A DNA stretch of 64,000 nt, taken from the NCBI RefSeq assembly GCF_026262505.1, contig NC_067203.1, positions 1,550,001-1,614,000 of the forward strand, read 5' to 3'. The notes beneath the pieces are model-generated. The model was not told where the DNA came from, made no database searches, and was given only the letters and a program-made list of their open reading frames with translations. The DNA comes from Trichomonas vaginalis G3. Taxonomy: Eukaryota; Parabasalia; Trichomonadida; Trichomonadidae. The first letter of the stretch is position 1; every line of letters starts with the position of its first letter. Positions 28,364-39,127 of the stretch are shown here, in pieces. A program made the translations under genes and the position numbers.

Positions 28364-29101
28364 TTTCATACAAAATAAAAAAATAAATTATTCAAAAAAT
28401 GTAAGACATGAATTTTTAAAATTTATTTTTTATTCATGAAAATAATTATTTCTAATTTCTTTTACTCTCTCGTACATACTAGATTTAAAGAATTCAGAAC
28501 ATTTCCCATAATCTCCTAAATGTTTTCTTATCTTATTGGTTTTCCATTCATTATATGAAACTGTATAAACTTTATCTTTATCTTTGCATCTTTCATCACT
28601 TCCAATATATTTATATTTCAATTTTGATTTATTGGTTTCATATTCATTAGCGTTTAATAATTCACAGTCTTCCTTTTTAAATAAATGTTTTATGTATTCA
28701 GGATTAACAATTCTATAATATTGCTTCCCTTTAAATCTTTGAATATAAACAGGAACACCATCCTCTAAAATTCGATAATCTATTTTATCCGGTTTTACTT
28801 GTTGGGTCATTTATGTAAGAATAAAAAAATAAATTATTTTTAAAAATAACTTTAATTTTTTAATGGTTTATTTTTTAAAAAATTTTATTTTTTTATTTCA
28901 TTATGTATGGGTTGAGTGTAAATGTCTTACAATTTTGAAAATTTTTTAAATCTTGATTTATTCAAAAACGTAAGAATAAAAACCGTAAGAATCATACATT
29001 TTTTACTTCATATGTAAAAAAAAATGATACAAAATCGCTCGATATTGTATGAATTCTTACGTTTACAAAAAAAGTCACAAAACCCATCATATCCTACTAC
29101 T
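28364..29101 (-). repeat. Right terminal inverted repeat of the Maverick
   Basis: Reverse complement of 9662-10399, same 738-bp length. Ends CCTACTACT at 29101, followed by the TTGTAA target duplication. Confidence 0.95.
28430..28810 (-). CDS. TIR-borne 126-residue protein (right copy)
   Basis: Second copy of the gene at 9953-10333. It differs by Gln-to-Arg near the N-terminus (DYRILEDG) and Ser-to-Cys (GKCSEFF), plus one silent base. Same upstream context. Role unknown. Confidence 0.8.
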   Translation of the reverse strand: MTQQVKPDKIDYRILEDGVPVYIQRFKGKQYYRIVNPEYIKHLFKKEDCELLNANEYETNKSKLKYKYIGSDERCKDKDKVYTVSYNEWKTNKIRKHLGDYGKCSEFFKSSMYERVKEIRNNYFHE

Positions 29102-29107
29102 TTGTAA

Positions 29108-29753
29108 GGGATGGGCAATCATGAGAGATGTAAAGTTCGGCTCTATATACCTTTACAATTATTTTCGGCTGTTCAATGAATGAAAGCAAAGGCATAATTT
29201 CAAACTTTGAAATATTATCTGTTTGATTTGAAACATGAAATTCAGCTGTTTGCTCACATTCATCTTATTCTGTATAATAGAGAACATTTAATCCTTATAT
29301 GAATCATAGATACGTATTCAAAAGATATCTTCATTACTGAATGACATGACAAGAAATATTGGTAGTTTTATGCTGATATCTTTTATCAAATTCTGAAAAA
29401 CTAATAATGCCTAATGATTACGGATATTGCTATTCTGATAAATATATAAACTTATTCTTGTGCTAAATCACATGAAAAGGTTATTTTTATGACATTTCAC
29501 TTACATCAGATGAATTAACATCTAATCATTATCATCAATTAAAATATGAAGTTTGTTATTACACAAATTCCATATAGATCTTACGAAATCTATTTCATAC
29601 ATATAAAATCAAACTTTAAGTTGTATAGAATACTTTATTAAAATAATATAAAATAACATGGTATATCCATTGAGCGTTATCAAATGTAATTAATATGGTT
29701 TCGTTCATAGAAGACTAATAAATAAACTATAATATATATATTTGCACCGATAT
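29108..29753. other. Host intergenic DNA between two elements
   Basis: AT-rich; no gene or repeat recognised. It begins directly after the Maverick's target duplication and ends at the long-TIR element. Confidence 0.5.
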
Positions 29754-29762
29754 CATGGCGAT

Positions 29763-30338
29763 TTGTTGAATCAAAATGAAATCTTATAAAAAGAATCGTG
29801 AACATTCAGCAGATTTATGAATGTATTAGTGAAGGAACAGTTTAAGAGAACAGCATATAATATACCTAAATTTTTTCCGAGTAAAAGTTTAGCGAATTTA
29901 TCTCCCACTAATTTTTAATAACCTCAGAAAAATGATTTTGTCAGAAAATGTAGATCGCTGAATCGAAAAGTTTAATAAATCATGTAATATGAATCTCATA
30001 CATATATTAATGATATTGTCTCATACATTCTTATCGAAAAAACTATAAATTGAAAGTGGAACCTGCCGAAATTTTTTGGTAAAAAAAATCATATGACATT
30101 TTTTCACATAATAATCAATATGCAATATGATCGCTATATCGTTCTAATTGCTTTTTGAACTGCATTCAAAAAGCGAAATGAATAGTGCTGACTTTTTTCA
30201 ATATGTTATTTTTTGAGAAACCCATAGAAATTTTCGAAATGCTTTTCCCACTCCAAATTTTTATTTAAGATTCTCTTTTTTTACTAGAATTTGACAAGAA
30301 CTACATTCTACAGGAAACAAATGTTCCATGCACTATGT
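29763..30338 (+). repeat. Left 576-bp inverted repeat
   Basis: Begins TTGTTGAATCAAAATGAAAT and ends near CATGCACTATG. It pairs with 33003-33578. Confidence 0.85.
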
Positions 30339-30991
30339 AATTTTCATGATACTATAGAATCTTTTTATTGATTTTTAATTAATCAAATCAAAAACATAAT
30401 ATTTCTTGTTTGATTCACAAAACTCAAATTAAAGCACAATATAATTTGTTGACAGGATGTATATTTCAAAATTATTACCTGTCATTCTTTTGAAATTTTT
30501 TTCAGCATGTCATTATTACTCAGTGCAGGACTTGATTCCTAAGATTTTCAAATGCTTAATGAAATCTTTTTTGTAACTGTAAATATTTTTCGGCAAAACC
30601 GAATATCACAAGAGCAATGCAATATCTTATGAGCACCTCAACATATTTTGAATTAAGATTCCAGATAATTGATTTTAATTTTACATAATTTTACCATAAT
30701 TTCAATTTTTTGTACAATTTTTTAAATTTTAAATATGATAATTGACATCATTATACTGGTGTCTAATTTGTATACATTAATTTTTTAACAGGTGATATAT
30801 TTCCTGAAAATGATTTGTAACAAAAACTAATTTAAGAGAAAAATGTAAATCATTCAAACTTGAATTGTCAAATTATGCAAATAAAAATGATTTTGTTACA
30901 TACATGTCTTATCATAATTTATAATTTTGAATTTAATTTTTTTCAATCTTCGAATTGAATTGACAGTTCAAATGTTATTCAATTTATACAT

Positions 30992-32046
30992 TTAAGGGTT
31001 TCGTTTTGCGAAAAAACGTACAATACGCAATTTCGCTAAAAAACATTTAGCTAGCAATTTCGACCTTTGACTCCACTCAAGACGTCACTTTTTTAATTTT
31101 GCGGTATCATATTTTTGGAAAATCTTTATGAATATTATATAAAAAGTCTCTTTAATATCTATATTTCATATTTTTATCGATTTTTAAAGTTTTTGCGAAA
31201 AGTATTCAATTATTTTTGCTATTTGGTCGGGTAAATGTCAGATTTGTGACATTTTCTGATATGATATTCAGATTCTACGTTGATAATAATGCTTATAGAA
31301 CCCTCTTGCTATTGTGTCAAAATTGCGAAACCGATAGCAAAAATATCTCGCAATATCAAAATTGAGATATTGAGTGAATTATGCATTATAGAGATTAAAA
31401 ATCTGATTTGTGAAAACATCTCATCAGTTTCTAGCTAATTCAAAAATCTTTACTATCTTATTCGATTAAAATGAAAAGGGAATAGTTTCATTATGCTTTA
31501 AATGACAGCCTTATAATATAATCATAGTTTTCGCTCAATATGCAGCATTTTTTTTCGAAATCTATGGTCAATGTCCTAAATACTGATTGCTTTGCATTCA
31601 TATCTCTTACATTTTCTATACCCACATCACTATTCATTGCTATTCCTATCTTTTTCATTTTTGTTTGTTTCTCATAATTTCTCAAAAAACACGATAACTT
31701 GATATTTGTAAATATCATACTTTATAACGTAAATAAGAACTTGACCTATTAAGAAAAGCAGTAATGAAAAGAAAATCTGAAATTCATAAAAATTACAAGT
31801 TTCTGATGACAATTAGCTTAATTAAACCAGGTACAAGATTATATAATTGTATTTTCTATCCAATTATCCATATAATATCTTATCCAGAAAAAATAACTTG
31901 ATCAATACCAAATGATTTTTTAACTAGTAAATAAAGTATTTTCTTTACACACACATTGTATATCATAGTTTTTTTTTTGGTTTCGCAAAACATCCAAAAA
32001 CAAATATGCTATAAAAGTGACAATTTTAGCAAAACGAAACCCTTAA
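30992..32046. mobile_element. TTAA-flanked MITE nested in the long-TIR element
   Basis: 1,055 bp bounded by TTAAGGGTTTCGTTTTGC on the left and its exact reverse complement on the right, counting the TTAA. The 14 bases inside TTAA match perfectly; the arms diverge further in. The interior is non-coding. TTAA at both ends is the target signature of piggyBac-type insertion, though piggyBac ends normally start CCC rather than GGG, so the family is uncertain. Confidence 0.6.
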
Positions 32047-32207
32047 TACATTATATCTTGTTGTAGATCTCAAACATCATTTACACTATTCGTATCTTAA
32101 ACTTTTTGAGATACATTCAAAAACTTTTATGTTCAATTCATAAAAAAATTTTTTTTGAATATTGATGAATTGAATCTATTTAAAAAGGATCATTTTTAAT
32201 ATTTGTC

Positions 32208-32644
32208 ATGACCAAGAAGGTGATCCATCGATTTTCCAAAGAAGAAGACGCCATGATCATTGAAGAAGTCAAGAAACAGGGTGACATCAGGTTTGCTATA
32301 GATATACATGAGCAGAAACTTGGTATTAATCATTCCAGGAGGTCTATACTCAGCGATATAAGAGTTTCCTTAGCCAAAATAGAGACAAATGGACAGCTGA
32401 CGAAGATAAACTCATTCTAGAGTATTACAAGAAGTATGGCAACAAATGGGTTATTATATCAAAATACCTTAAGAATAGGTCTGGGGATCAGGTCAAAATC
32501 CGATATAACCAGCTAATAAAAGGAAAAGAACCAATCAATACAGAAGAATCTCCTAATAATGGAATGGATACTGAAACAATCAATAGTTTTGATGTTTGGG
32601 ACGAAATTTTGGCTGATTTTGAGCCTGAATTCGAGATTTTTTAA
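32208..32644 (+). pseudogene. Myb-like DNA-binding protein, frameshifted
   Basis: The first frame (32208-32420) starts MTKKVIHRFSKEEDAMIIEE, the start of a Myb repeat. In the overlapping next frame, from about 32360 to the stop at 32642-32644, a clear second Myb repeat is seen: KWTADEDKLILEYYKKYGNKW followed by VIISKYLKNRSGDQVKIRYNQL, then an acidic tail. Trichomonad R2R3 Myb proteins bind short promoter elements. The frame change near 32360-32400 breaks the gene unless there is a sequence error; the first repeat is also degenerate. It lies between the two 576-bp inverted repeats, 360 bases from the right arm. Confidence 0.75.
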
Positions 32645-33002
32645 TTTCAATATTTTATACTGTTTGCATGTGTAAATGAAAATGAATAAAAGTTTATAAG
32701 TGTACAGATTCAAATTGATTTTTCATATTTTTAACTACTTAAACAATTTGTTAGAATAACTCAAGTTTAATATTCTAAACTATTAATCGAATCACAGAAA
32801 AGGCATTATACTATCAAATCTTGAACATGAAGCTAATCGTCCAATTTTTAATTTATTTTTGTTTTAAATATTCACATTTTTAGCATAAATTGGGAATTTA
32901 CATGATTTGTGTTATACAGTTCATATTGAAGGCAAGAGATATTTAAAGAAAATCATAAAATAGGAAAATTAAATTTATTTTATTGTTCTTTTATAAAGTT
33001 TG

Positions 33003-33578
33003 CATAGTGTATGGAACATTTGTTTCCTGTAGAATGTAGTTCTTGTCAAATTCTAGTAAAAAAAGAGAATCTTAAATAAAAATTTGGAGTGGGAAAAGCA
33101 TTTCGAAAATTTCTATGGGTTTCTCAAAAAATAACATATTGAAAAAAGTCAGCACTATTCATTTCGCTTTTTGAATGCAGTTCAAAAAGCAATTAGAACG
33201 ATATAGCGATCATATTGCATATTGATTATTATGTGAAAAAATGTCATATGATTTTTTTTACCAAAAAATTTCGGCAGGTTCCACTTTCAATTTATAGTTT
33301 TTTCGATAAGAATGTATGAGACAATATCATTAATATATGTATGAGATTCATATTACATGATTTATTAAACTTTTCGATTCAGCGATCTACATTTTCTGAC
33401 AAAATCATTTTTCTGAGGTTATTAAAAATTAGTGGGAGATAAATTCGCTAAACTTTTACTCGGAAAAAATTTAGGTATATTATATGCTGTTCTCTTAAAC
33501 TGTTCCTTCACTAATACATTCATAAATCTGCTGAATGTTCACGATTCTTTTTATAAGATTTCATTTTGATTCAACAAA
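33003..33578 (-). repeat. Right 576-bp inverted repeat
   Basis: Reverse complement of 29763-30338. A spurious open frame (33535-33831) overlaps its outer edge. Confidence 0.85.
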
Positions 33579-33587
33579 ATGCCAAGA

Positions 33588-34181
33588 TTTTTCATCACTC
33601 CTTTTTATTAATCAGATTATTGACGTTGAGAATACTAATTGCTGTAGGCGTGCAGTACCCAAAAATGATTGCAGATATCGAAAAAAAGTTATTGAGACTG
33701 ATATTTCAAAATACAGAATGATAATACACATTACAAAGGATCACAACAAATGCAAACTCTTCTATGCATCAAAATGCATTAAAGTCAATTCTTTCTTTAA
33801 AAGATTAACCGATGAAAATTTCCGAAATTAAAAATACCTATTAGGAAGTAAATGATGAAAGAAATCACATATTTACTTGTTATATCATAAGGTACAATCT
33901 AATTTCTGATCCATTCTTCAATTGGAATGAAAAAGAAATAAAAATTATTCATTCAGTATATATATATATTTATATCATTTAAACCCATTTCTTGTTGTAA
34001 ACTCTGACGTATCAAAAAAAGTACTTATCGATAATGGTATAACATTTTCCATTCATATTAAGCTTGACAATATCATTTAAGTGCAAAAAACATGGAAACA
34101 GATCAAAATATTAAGGTTTTTAAGATAAATAATAAAAATTTTCTCGCAAAATAATGATATGATAAAATAAACAAATTATCA
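33588..34181. other. Intergenic, no gene seen
   Basis: AT-rich host DNA downstream of a small minus-strand gene. A TA-dinucleotide run lies near 33957-33970. Confidence 0.45.
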
Positions 34182-34502
34182 CTAATCATCAGATATTTCT
34201 ATTGGTGGATATACTGTACCAATATCTGCTTTTGTAAGCTTACCTTGAATTTGCTTCTTTGCGATTTCCACAATTCTTGGATCATCTGTGCAGCTTTTAA
34301 AGTCTCTTCCTCCTAAATTAGCACAAATGATATTCTCCCATGAAGGGTCGTCTAATTTTATTCGATTTAGATACACAAGTCCAAGACTAACTAATGAAGG
34401 TTTTGGCTCTATAAGACAAGCTGGCTCGCCTCCTATATCCAAACATGTGTCACCATATTTATCAATATCAGTGATTTTTACTGGCAATCTTTTTATATCC
34501 AT
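34182..34502 (-). CDS. Small host protein, 106 residues
   Basis: MDIKRLPVKITDIDKYGDTC..., ending YPPIEISDD. Balanced composition, several cysteines, no signal or membrane segment, no recognised family. Codon use looks like the neighbouring host genes and the frame is complete. The A/T-rich upstream region contains TCACTT some 45 bases before the ATG. Real gene moderately likely. Confidence 0.5.
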   Translation of the reverse strand: MDIKRLPVKITDIDKYGDTCLDIGGEPACLIEPKPSLVSLGLVYLNRIKLDDPSWENIICANLGGRDFKSCTDDPRIVEIAKKQIQGKLTKADIGTVYPPIEISDD

Positions 34503-35033
34503 AAATGTATTTGGTAAAAAAAAAGTTTTTTTTTCTCATCAAAAAGTGAATCTTTTGACACTCGCCTAAGAGCTGAGGCTATTACGCTTTGCAAACAATA
34601 TTGGACATGAGTACTATATGGGTAAACTTATAAATCTAACATCACAGTGTATTATAGCAATAATAATGATCTCATTTGAAGCTTTGTGTGTAAGAAATGC
34701 CAACTGATCTTAGTCCAACCGTATCGGACATTGGTGCATATATGCCAAATTTGTCTATTTAAGTTATGTATGTTATTGATAAAATTATTGAACTTTTTAT
34801 TAACTATAATTATCAATTTCATATCATATAGTTCAAAGAAAGAAAACATATGTCCTCTTTCAAGTCCCCTGTAAAGCGATTAACCACATTGAATAAAGAA
34901 TATCTCCTCTAAAAACACAATTATTCTTTGTAATCTTAATTTAACTTAGCATACTAAAACAGTCATGATATATAAGAAGATAACTGATCAAACACTGTTG
35001 TGAAATGAAAATGTAAAGTGTCAGTTTTCAAAA
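34503..35033. other. Intergenic between divergent genes
   Basis: Upstream region shared by the 106-residue gene and the 910-residue gene. No RNA gene recognised. Confidence 0.45.
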
Positions 35034-37766
35034 ATGAAAAAATCAACTAAAAGCCCTAAAAAATCACCAAAAGTTGATGAAGGATTTATTGCTACACCTC
35101 CAACAGATGAGCAAATCAAAAAATTAAAGCAATTATCAGATTCAATTGTTTCATTTCTGAAACAAGAGAATTCTAAGCCAACAAATAACTTAATTGACAT
35201 CTCAAAAGCCTACATTAAGAACTTAAAGAAAGTATTTCGTGATTTATGGTGCGAATATCGTGAAGGCCAAAAACAAAACGATGGAAATTTGATTACTTCT
35301 TCATCTACAAAGATGAGTCAGCAAGCAGAAATAACATTATCACAAATACAAGAGTTTTATCGCTCTTCTTCCGATTATTACAATACAATTTTCTCGAGAA
35401 ATTTAGATTTACCATTAGAGCAGACATTATTCCCTCTTATAACAGAACTTTTACGCAAGATTGTTGAAGTATACTTCGATTGTCTCGATGAATTGATTAA
35501 AAACGCAAAAACTACGCAAAATGTAACATTAATTCCAGGATTCAAGACTCACGAGCTTAATTCCTTTGAACAGATATCATTATCCATACTGGAGTTGCAA
35601 GGAAAATACTATCAAAACGGAAAAGCAACTCTTAACGATTATGAAGAGTTCCAGAAGGCAAATGCCGAAGAAGAAGAGGAAATTAATGAATCCAAGAGCA
35701 AATCAGAGACAGCAAAGACAGAAAAAATGATTTCTCAAGAAAGATTCGAAAATCAAAAACAAGCAGTGGAAGAATTACGTCAATTCTACAAGGATATACA
35801 ACAATACATCCTCACAAGGATTGTGAAGCTCTCTAAGTCAAGAGAACCTCCAAAAGGCGAAGAACCACTGAATGCTGTTCCACAATTGATGAATATCGCT
35901 ACAAACTTCTTCAAACAGATCAGAATATTATATCCAGAGAGAGGCGAAGAAGAAGATATACCAGAAGAAGGAGAAAACTTCATTTCGGAAGAATATCAAT
36001 TATTTGCTGAAAATTTCAATACTTTAATCAATGGATTATGGCATAGTTCTCATGATCTCGATGTTATTGAAGAGTTCGAATGCTTCTCGAAGCTTTTAAT
36101 TGATTTTGTTCAGGAAGATATGGAACAATTCGATAAACATTACTTTAGCTTAACACAGTTAGGTGAATTATTTCTTGAAGCTTATGATATGCAGGATAAA
36201 ACATCTTGCGATGACCTTTATGAACTAATTCTCGTTCAATTGCAAAAACGCGAGGAAGAAATAGAAGATGCAGTCAAGGAAGAGGTCGAACATTTATCAA
36301 ATGGTATAACAGAAGATGAATCATCAACTCAAACCGATTCTGAATCAACAATTTCAAAGAAACGCCGTAAATCTTCTAAAAGAATGATAGATCCTGCAAT
36401 TGAAAGGTATATTACAGTTGCAAAGCGTAAGAATTCGAAGGTTTCGAAGCTTTCCAGTGAATTTTTCGATGTTTATTTCAAGATACAGATGAAACTTGGG
36501 TCAAAAGTCCCTGAAGATGATGATTCCGAACTCGATGAAGAGGAAGCAATCAATGAGTACTCAGATATTTATAATCACGTGGCAGAAATTTTATATACTC
36601 ATACTGCCTTTGTTGATGGACAGTTGCAAGGTCTCAAATCACAAAAACCACTTAAAAATGGTGACATTGTAAAGCGCGCTAAGAGCGTAAAAGGAGATTC
36701 AGTTTCTGTTTCAGCAAGATCTCGCGTTACAGTACAAACAGATGCTTCAACAACTATCCTACAAAATCAGATATACAATGCACAGACTCGTGTCCTTCAT
36801 TATGCTTTGTTGACAACATATGATTTATTAATCCAAGCAAACCGTAATCAGCTCTTCTTACTGATCATGAAATTATCAATGAGGAATAAAGAGGATGTCA
36901 ACGAAGTCATGAAACTTGCAAATAACCTCAAGGATTATACATTTGATTACATCAAATCCCTCAACCAAGCCAAACAAGAGGCCAACGAAGAGTGCGACAT
37001 AGAGTACATGGAAGAACTAGAGCAGAGATCCCTTAGTTTGACCGAAAGCCCTCAAGAATTATACGACTCATTTACGAAATCATTCCAAGATGCTGCAGAA
37101 CGCATTATTACGAAGTACACGATATATATGGCCAGACAAGATGAGAAACAGATCATTGCTGAGGAAGAATTAGACCAACAAACCCTGAAAATGTGGGAAG
37201 AGAAGAGAAAATACCATATTGAACAACTTACCCTCTTAGAAAAGAAGTATTTGATCAAGGAAGAGAACGAAAAACAAAGATCTGTTCCAGAAGCCGAGAA
37301 ATTACTTGAAGAAGCTAAAAAATACGCAGCAGCAAAGGACTTCAAGAGAGCTAAGGAAACAAAAGAAAAGGCTTTGGATTTGGAAGACGAAATTATTGAA
37401 AAAAGAATTAGCGCAAACAGCGAAGAATTAAAGAAGGAAAGAGAAATTCTCTTAGAAAAACAAAGCCAAGAACTTGATCAGATCCAAGTAAACAACGAAA
37501 AGCAAAAATCCCAGAAAATGAAGAAATACATCGAAAGAAAGCAAATGCTGAAGAACAGTTTGGTCCCACAGCTCAAGGTTCAAGCCAATCAGATAATTGA
37601 AATCGCCTGCTCTTGCATGGCTTTAATTACGGGATCTTCTGACAAATTAGCCAAAGGAAAGAAGCAAGCTAAGGATAATGATCTTAAGAATGACTTGTCA
37701 AAGGCATTTAACAAGGTCATTGACACCTTGCTTGAAAAATACGAAATTAATACTGTTGAACAATAA
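35034..37766 (+). CDS. Large coiled-coil protein, 910 residues
   Basis: Starts MKKSTKSPKKSPKVDEGF, a basic SP/K-rich tip. It is then largely helical throughout, with acidic patches (EEEEEINESKSKSETAKTEK at about residues 215-235; EDDDSELDEEEAINEY at about 500), and a long coiled coil at about 700-845 (KMWEEKRKYHIEQLTLLEKK, QKSQKMKKYIERKQ). No signal peptide, membrane span or catalytic motif. Probably a cytoskeletal or scaffold protein; unrecognised family. TCAGTT 16 bases before the ATG is a possible initiator. It lies in the same direction as two further host genes. Confidence 0.8.
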   Translation: MKKSTKSPKKSPKVDEGFIATPPTDEQIKKLKQLSDSIVSFLKQENSKPTNNLIDISKAYIKNLKKVFRDLWCEYREGQKQNDGNLITSSSTKMSQQAEITLSQIQEFYRSSSDYYNTIFSRNLDLPLEQTLFPLITELLRKIVEVYFDCLDELIKNAKTTQNVTLIPGFKTHELNSFEQISLSILELQGKYYQNGKATLNDYEEFQKANAEEEEEINESKSKSETAKTEKMISQERFENQKQAVEELRQFYKDIQQYILTRIVKLSKSREPPKGEEPLNAVPQLMNIATNFFKQIRILYPERGEEEDIPEEGENFISEEYQLFAENFNTLINGLWHSSHDLDVIEEFECFSKLLIDFVQEDMEQFDKHYFSLTQLGELFLEAYDMQDKTSCDDLYELILVQLQKREEEIEDAVKEEVEHLSNGITEDESSTQTDSESTISKKRRKSSKRMIDPAIERYITVAKRKNSKVSKLSSEFFDVYFKIQMKLGSKVPEDDDSELDEEEAINEYSDIYNHVAEILYTHTAFVDGQLQGLKSQKPLKNGDIVKRAKSVKGDSVSVSARSRVTVQTDASTTILQNQIYNAQTRVLHYALLTTYDLLIQANRNQLFLLIMKLSMRNKEDVNEVMKLANNLKDYTFDYIKSLNQAKQEANEECDIEYMEELEQRSLSLTESPQELYDSFTKSFQDAAERIITKYTIYMARQDEKQIIAEEELDQQTLKMWEEKRKYHIEQLTLLEKKYLIKEENEKQRSVPEAEKLLEEAKKYAAAKDFKRAKETKEKALDLEDEIIEKRISANSEELKKEREILLEKQSQELDQIQVNNEKQKSQKMKKYIERKQMLKNSLVPQLKVQANQIIEIACSCMALITGSSDKLAKGKKQAKDNDLKNDLSKAFNKVIDTLLEKYEINTVEQ

Positions 37767-38127
37767 TTTATTTTATATTTTAAACTTTTAAGTTATTGAA
37801 ACGTTATTATTTGTCATATATTAATTTTTCTTTCATCATTCTCAATTCAAACTTTTAATTTTTTTATCAAATTTTGATGTTGGATACTAATCCTTAAATT
37901 AGAACAAATGTAATTTAAATCAAGTTTAACATATAAATCTTAGCTACATTTTACTTTAACTATAGTATTGCGGAATATGGAAATGTCAAACAGTCAGGCT
38001 TTACTTTTTGATTAAATAAAAATCTGTTCTATCTTATGAGATTTCAAAATGTTCTATTATCAAGTTGATTGAAATAAAACTTATGTACGTTTAGCAATAT
38101 TCAAAATTTCAGTTCGAAATTTCGACC
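37767..38127. other. Intergenic
   Basis: 3' region of the coiled-coil gene and promoter of the next. TCAGTTCGAA, with a TCA initiator core, lies about 19 bases before the ATG at 38128. Confidence 0.4.
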
Positions 38128-38556
38128 ATGAACAGCATGAAGCAGAACCTCTTAGACTCAGATGCAATGCAATACAACGTCTATACTGATAACGTTTGCA
38201 CACCACCAAGAATGAATCATAATATGGATGGTTCTGATTCAGATTATTATTACAGCCCAGGAACAATGGAAGATAACTATGAAGATGAAATTCCAGATGA
38301 AGCTACAATTGCCTCCAAGGAAGTTGAGCTTGAACAATTACGCCAATATAATAAGGATATGAAGCTTCGCTTCATTTGGGATCTTTCTCTTGCAATGAAG
38401 AGAAAGTTATGCAGTCAACATGATGTTGATACAGCTATATTCCAAAACATCTCCAATATTCAAATCATGGATATCATTGACACATTCGAGCTCGAACAAC
38501 CACCAATTAGTGCTTGGACTGCTTGGATCTTAGAGAAGCTTACCTGCAGAGTTTAA
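38128..38556 (+). CDS. Small acidic host protein, 142 residues
   Basis: The N-terminal third is disordered and acidic (DGSDSDYYYSPGTMEDNYED). The rest is helical: ELEQLRQYNKDMKLRFIWDL, LAMKRKLCSQHDVD, and a C-terminal WTAWILEKLTCRV. Complete frame, no recognised family. Possibly a regulatory or adaptor protein. Confidence 0.65.
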   Translation: MNSMKQNLLDSDAMQYNVYTDNVCTPPRMNHNMDGSDSDYYYSPGTMEDNYEDEIPDEATIASKEVELEQLRQYNKDMKLRFIWDLSLAMKRKLCSQHDVDTAIFQNISNIQIMDIIDTFELEQPPISAWTAWILEKLTCRV

Positions 38557-39127
38557 GCATAATATACTACTGTGTCTTTAACTTATTTTTCTTGTAATTC
38601 ACCTATTCATTATCAGATAAAAATTATTCTTGAATTTTCATGTTTATTTACATTCTGAATAATATAAAATGTATAAGCTTTACATGATACCCAAATATTT
38701 GGAGATAAACACACGCTAAGTTTTGTTTTTAAGAAAATGAAAATAAATTAGAATCAACAATTAATGTAAATACTCACAATAGGTTTTATAACAATCAATC
38801 AAGATAAGAATCAATTATTATCAAATGAATTATCAAATATCGGATTTTGATAAGAGAATAATAGCGTAAAAGCGATGGTGAATAATTTACTCACTATATT
38901 GTAAGCAGATATTTGCCTGCTTTGATGTTATCATGTAAAATTAAAAATTTATAAATTTTATTGAGACAAAGAATGAAGCAAGAAGCATTATATAGGAATT
39001 CTATTATATGTGCATGTCAATGTGTCATTTGATACTATATTTATTATGATTTCATGATGAGTGATTATGGAAACTGAAGAACTGTCACCTTTTTCGATTT
39101 TTTTTTTACATTTCACTTTTTTTTGTA
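38557..39127. other. Intergenic
   Basis: AT-rich; nothing supported except TCACTT at 39113-39118, 13 bases before the next ATG, a partial match to the initiator consensus. Confidence 0.4.

Larger units (their letters stand above)
9662..29101. mobile_element. Maverick/Polinton, full length (fossil, partly broken)
   Basis: A 19,440-bp element with 738-bp terminal inverted repeats that begin AGTAGTAGGATATGATGGG. A 6-bp target duplication TTGTAA flanks it at 9656-9661 and 29102-29107. Long TIRs and a 6-bp duplication are hallmarks of the family. Parts in order: TIR gene, unknown 368-residue gene, type B DNA polymerase, integrase, small genes, a foreign cassette, then mainly on the minus strand a fibre/collar protein, minor structural proteins, packaging ATPase and major capsid, then small amphipathic proteins and the second TIR gene. 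Both ends are complete. Roughly ten breaks are spread over the core genes. The TIR copies differ at only a few positions, which points to recent insertion. Confidence 0.95.
29754..33587. mobile_element. Long-TIR element enclosing a Myb-like gene (Pack-MULE-like)
   Basis: Two inverted repeats of equal length, 576 bp (29763-30338 and 33003-33578), nearly identical and without length differences, enclose 2.66 kb. The interior holds a Myb-like gene at its right side and a nested TTAA-flanked MITE. Similarity fades over about ten bases outside each arm; no clear target duplication was found by eye. No transposase is inside. Long TIRs around host gene sequence is the organisation of non-autonomous Mutator-like (Pack-MULE) elements, and Mutator-like elements are known in T. 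vaginalis. The alternative is a local inverted duplication. Confidence 0.6.

Noticed and set aside
31491-31718. 75-residue frame inside the MITE
   Set aside because: No recognisable domain; MITE interiors are expected to be non-coding.
33535-33831. 98-residue frame at the right arm of the long-TIR element
   Set aside because: Starts inside the inverted repeat and has no counterpart at the left arm.
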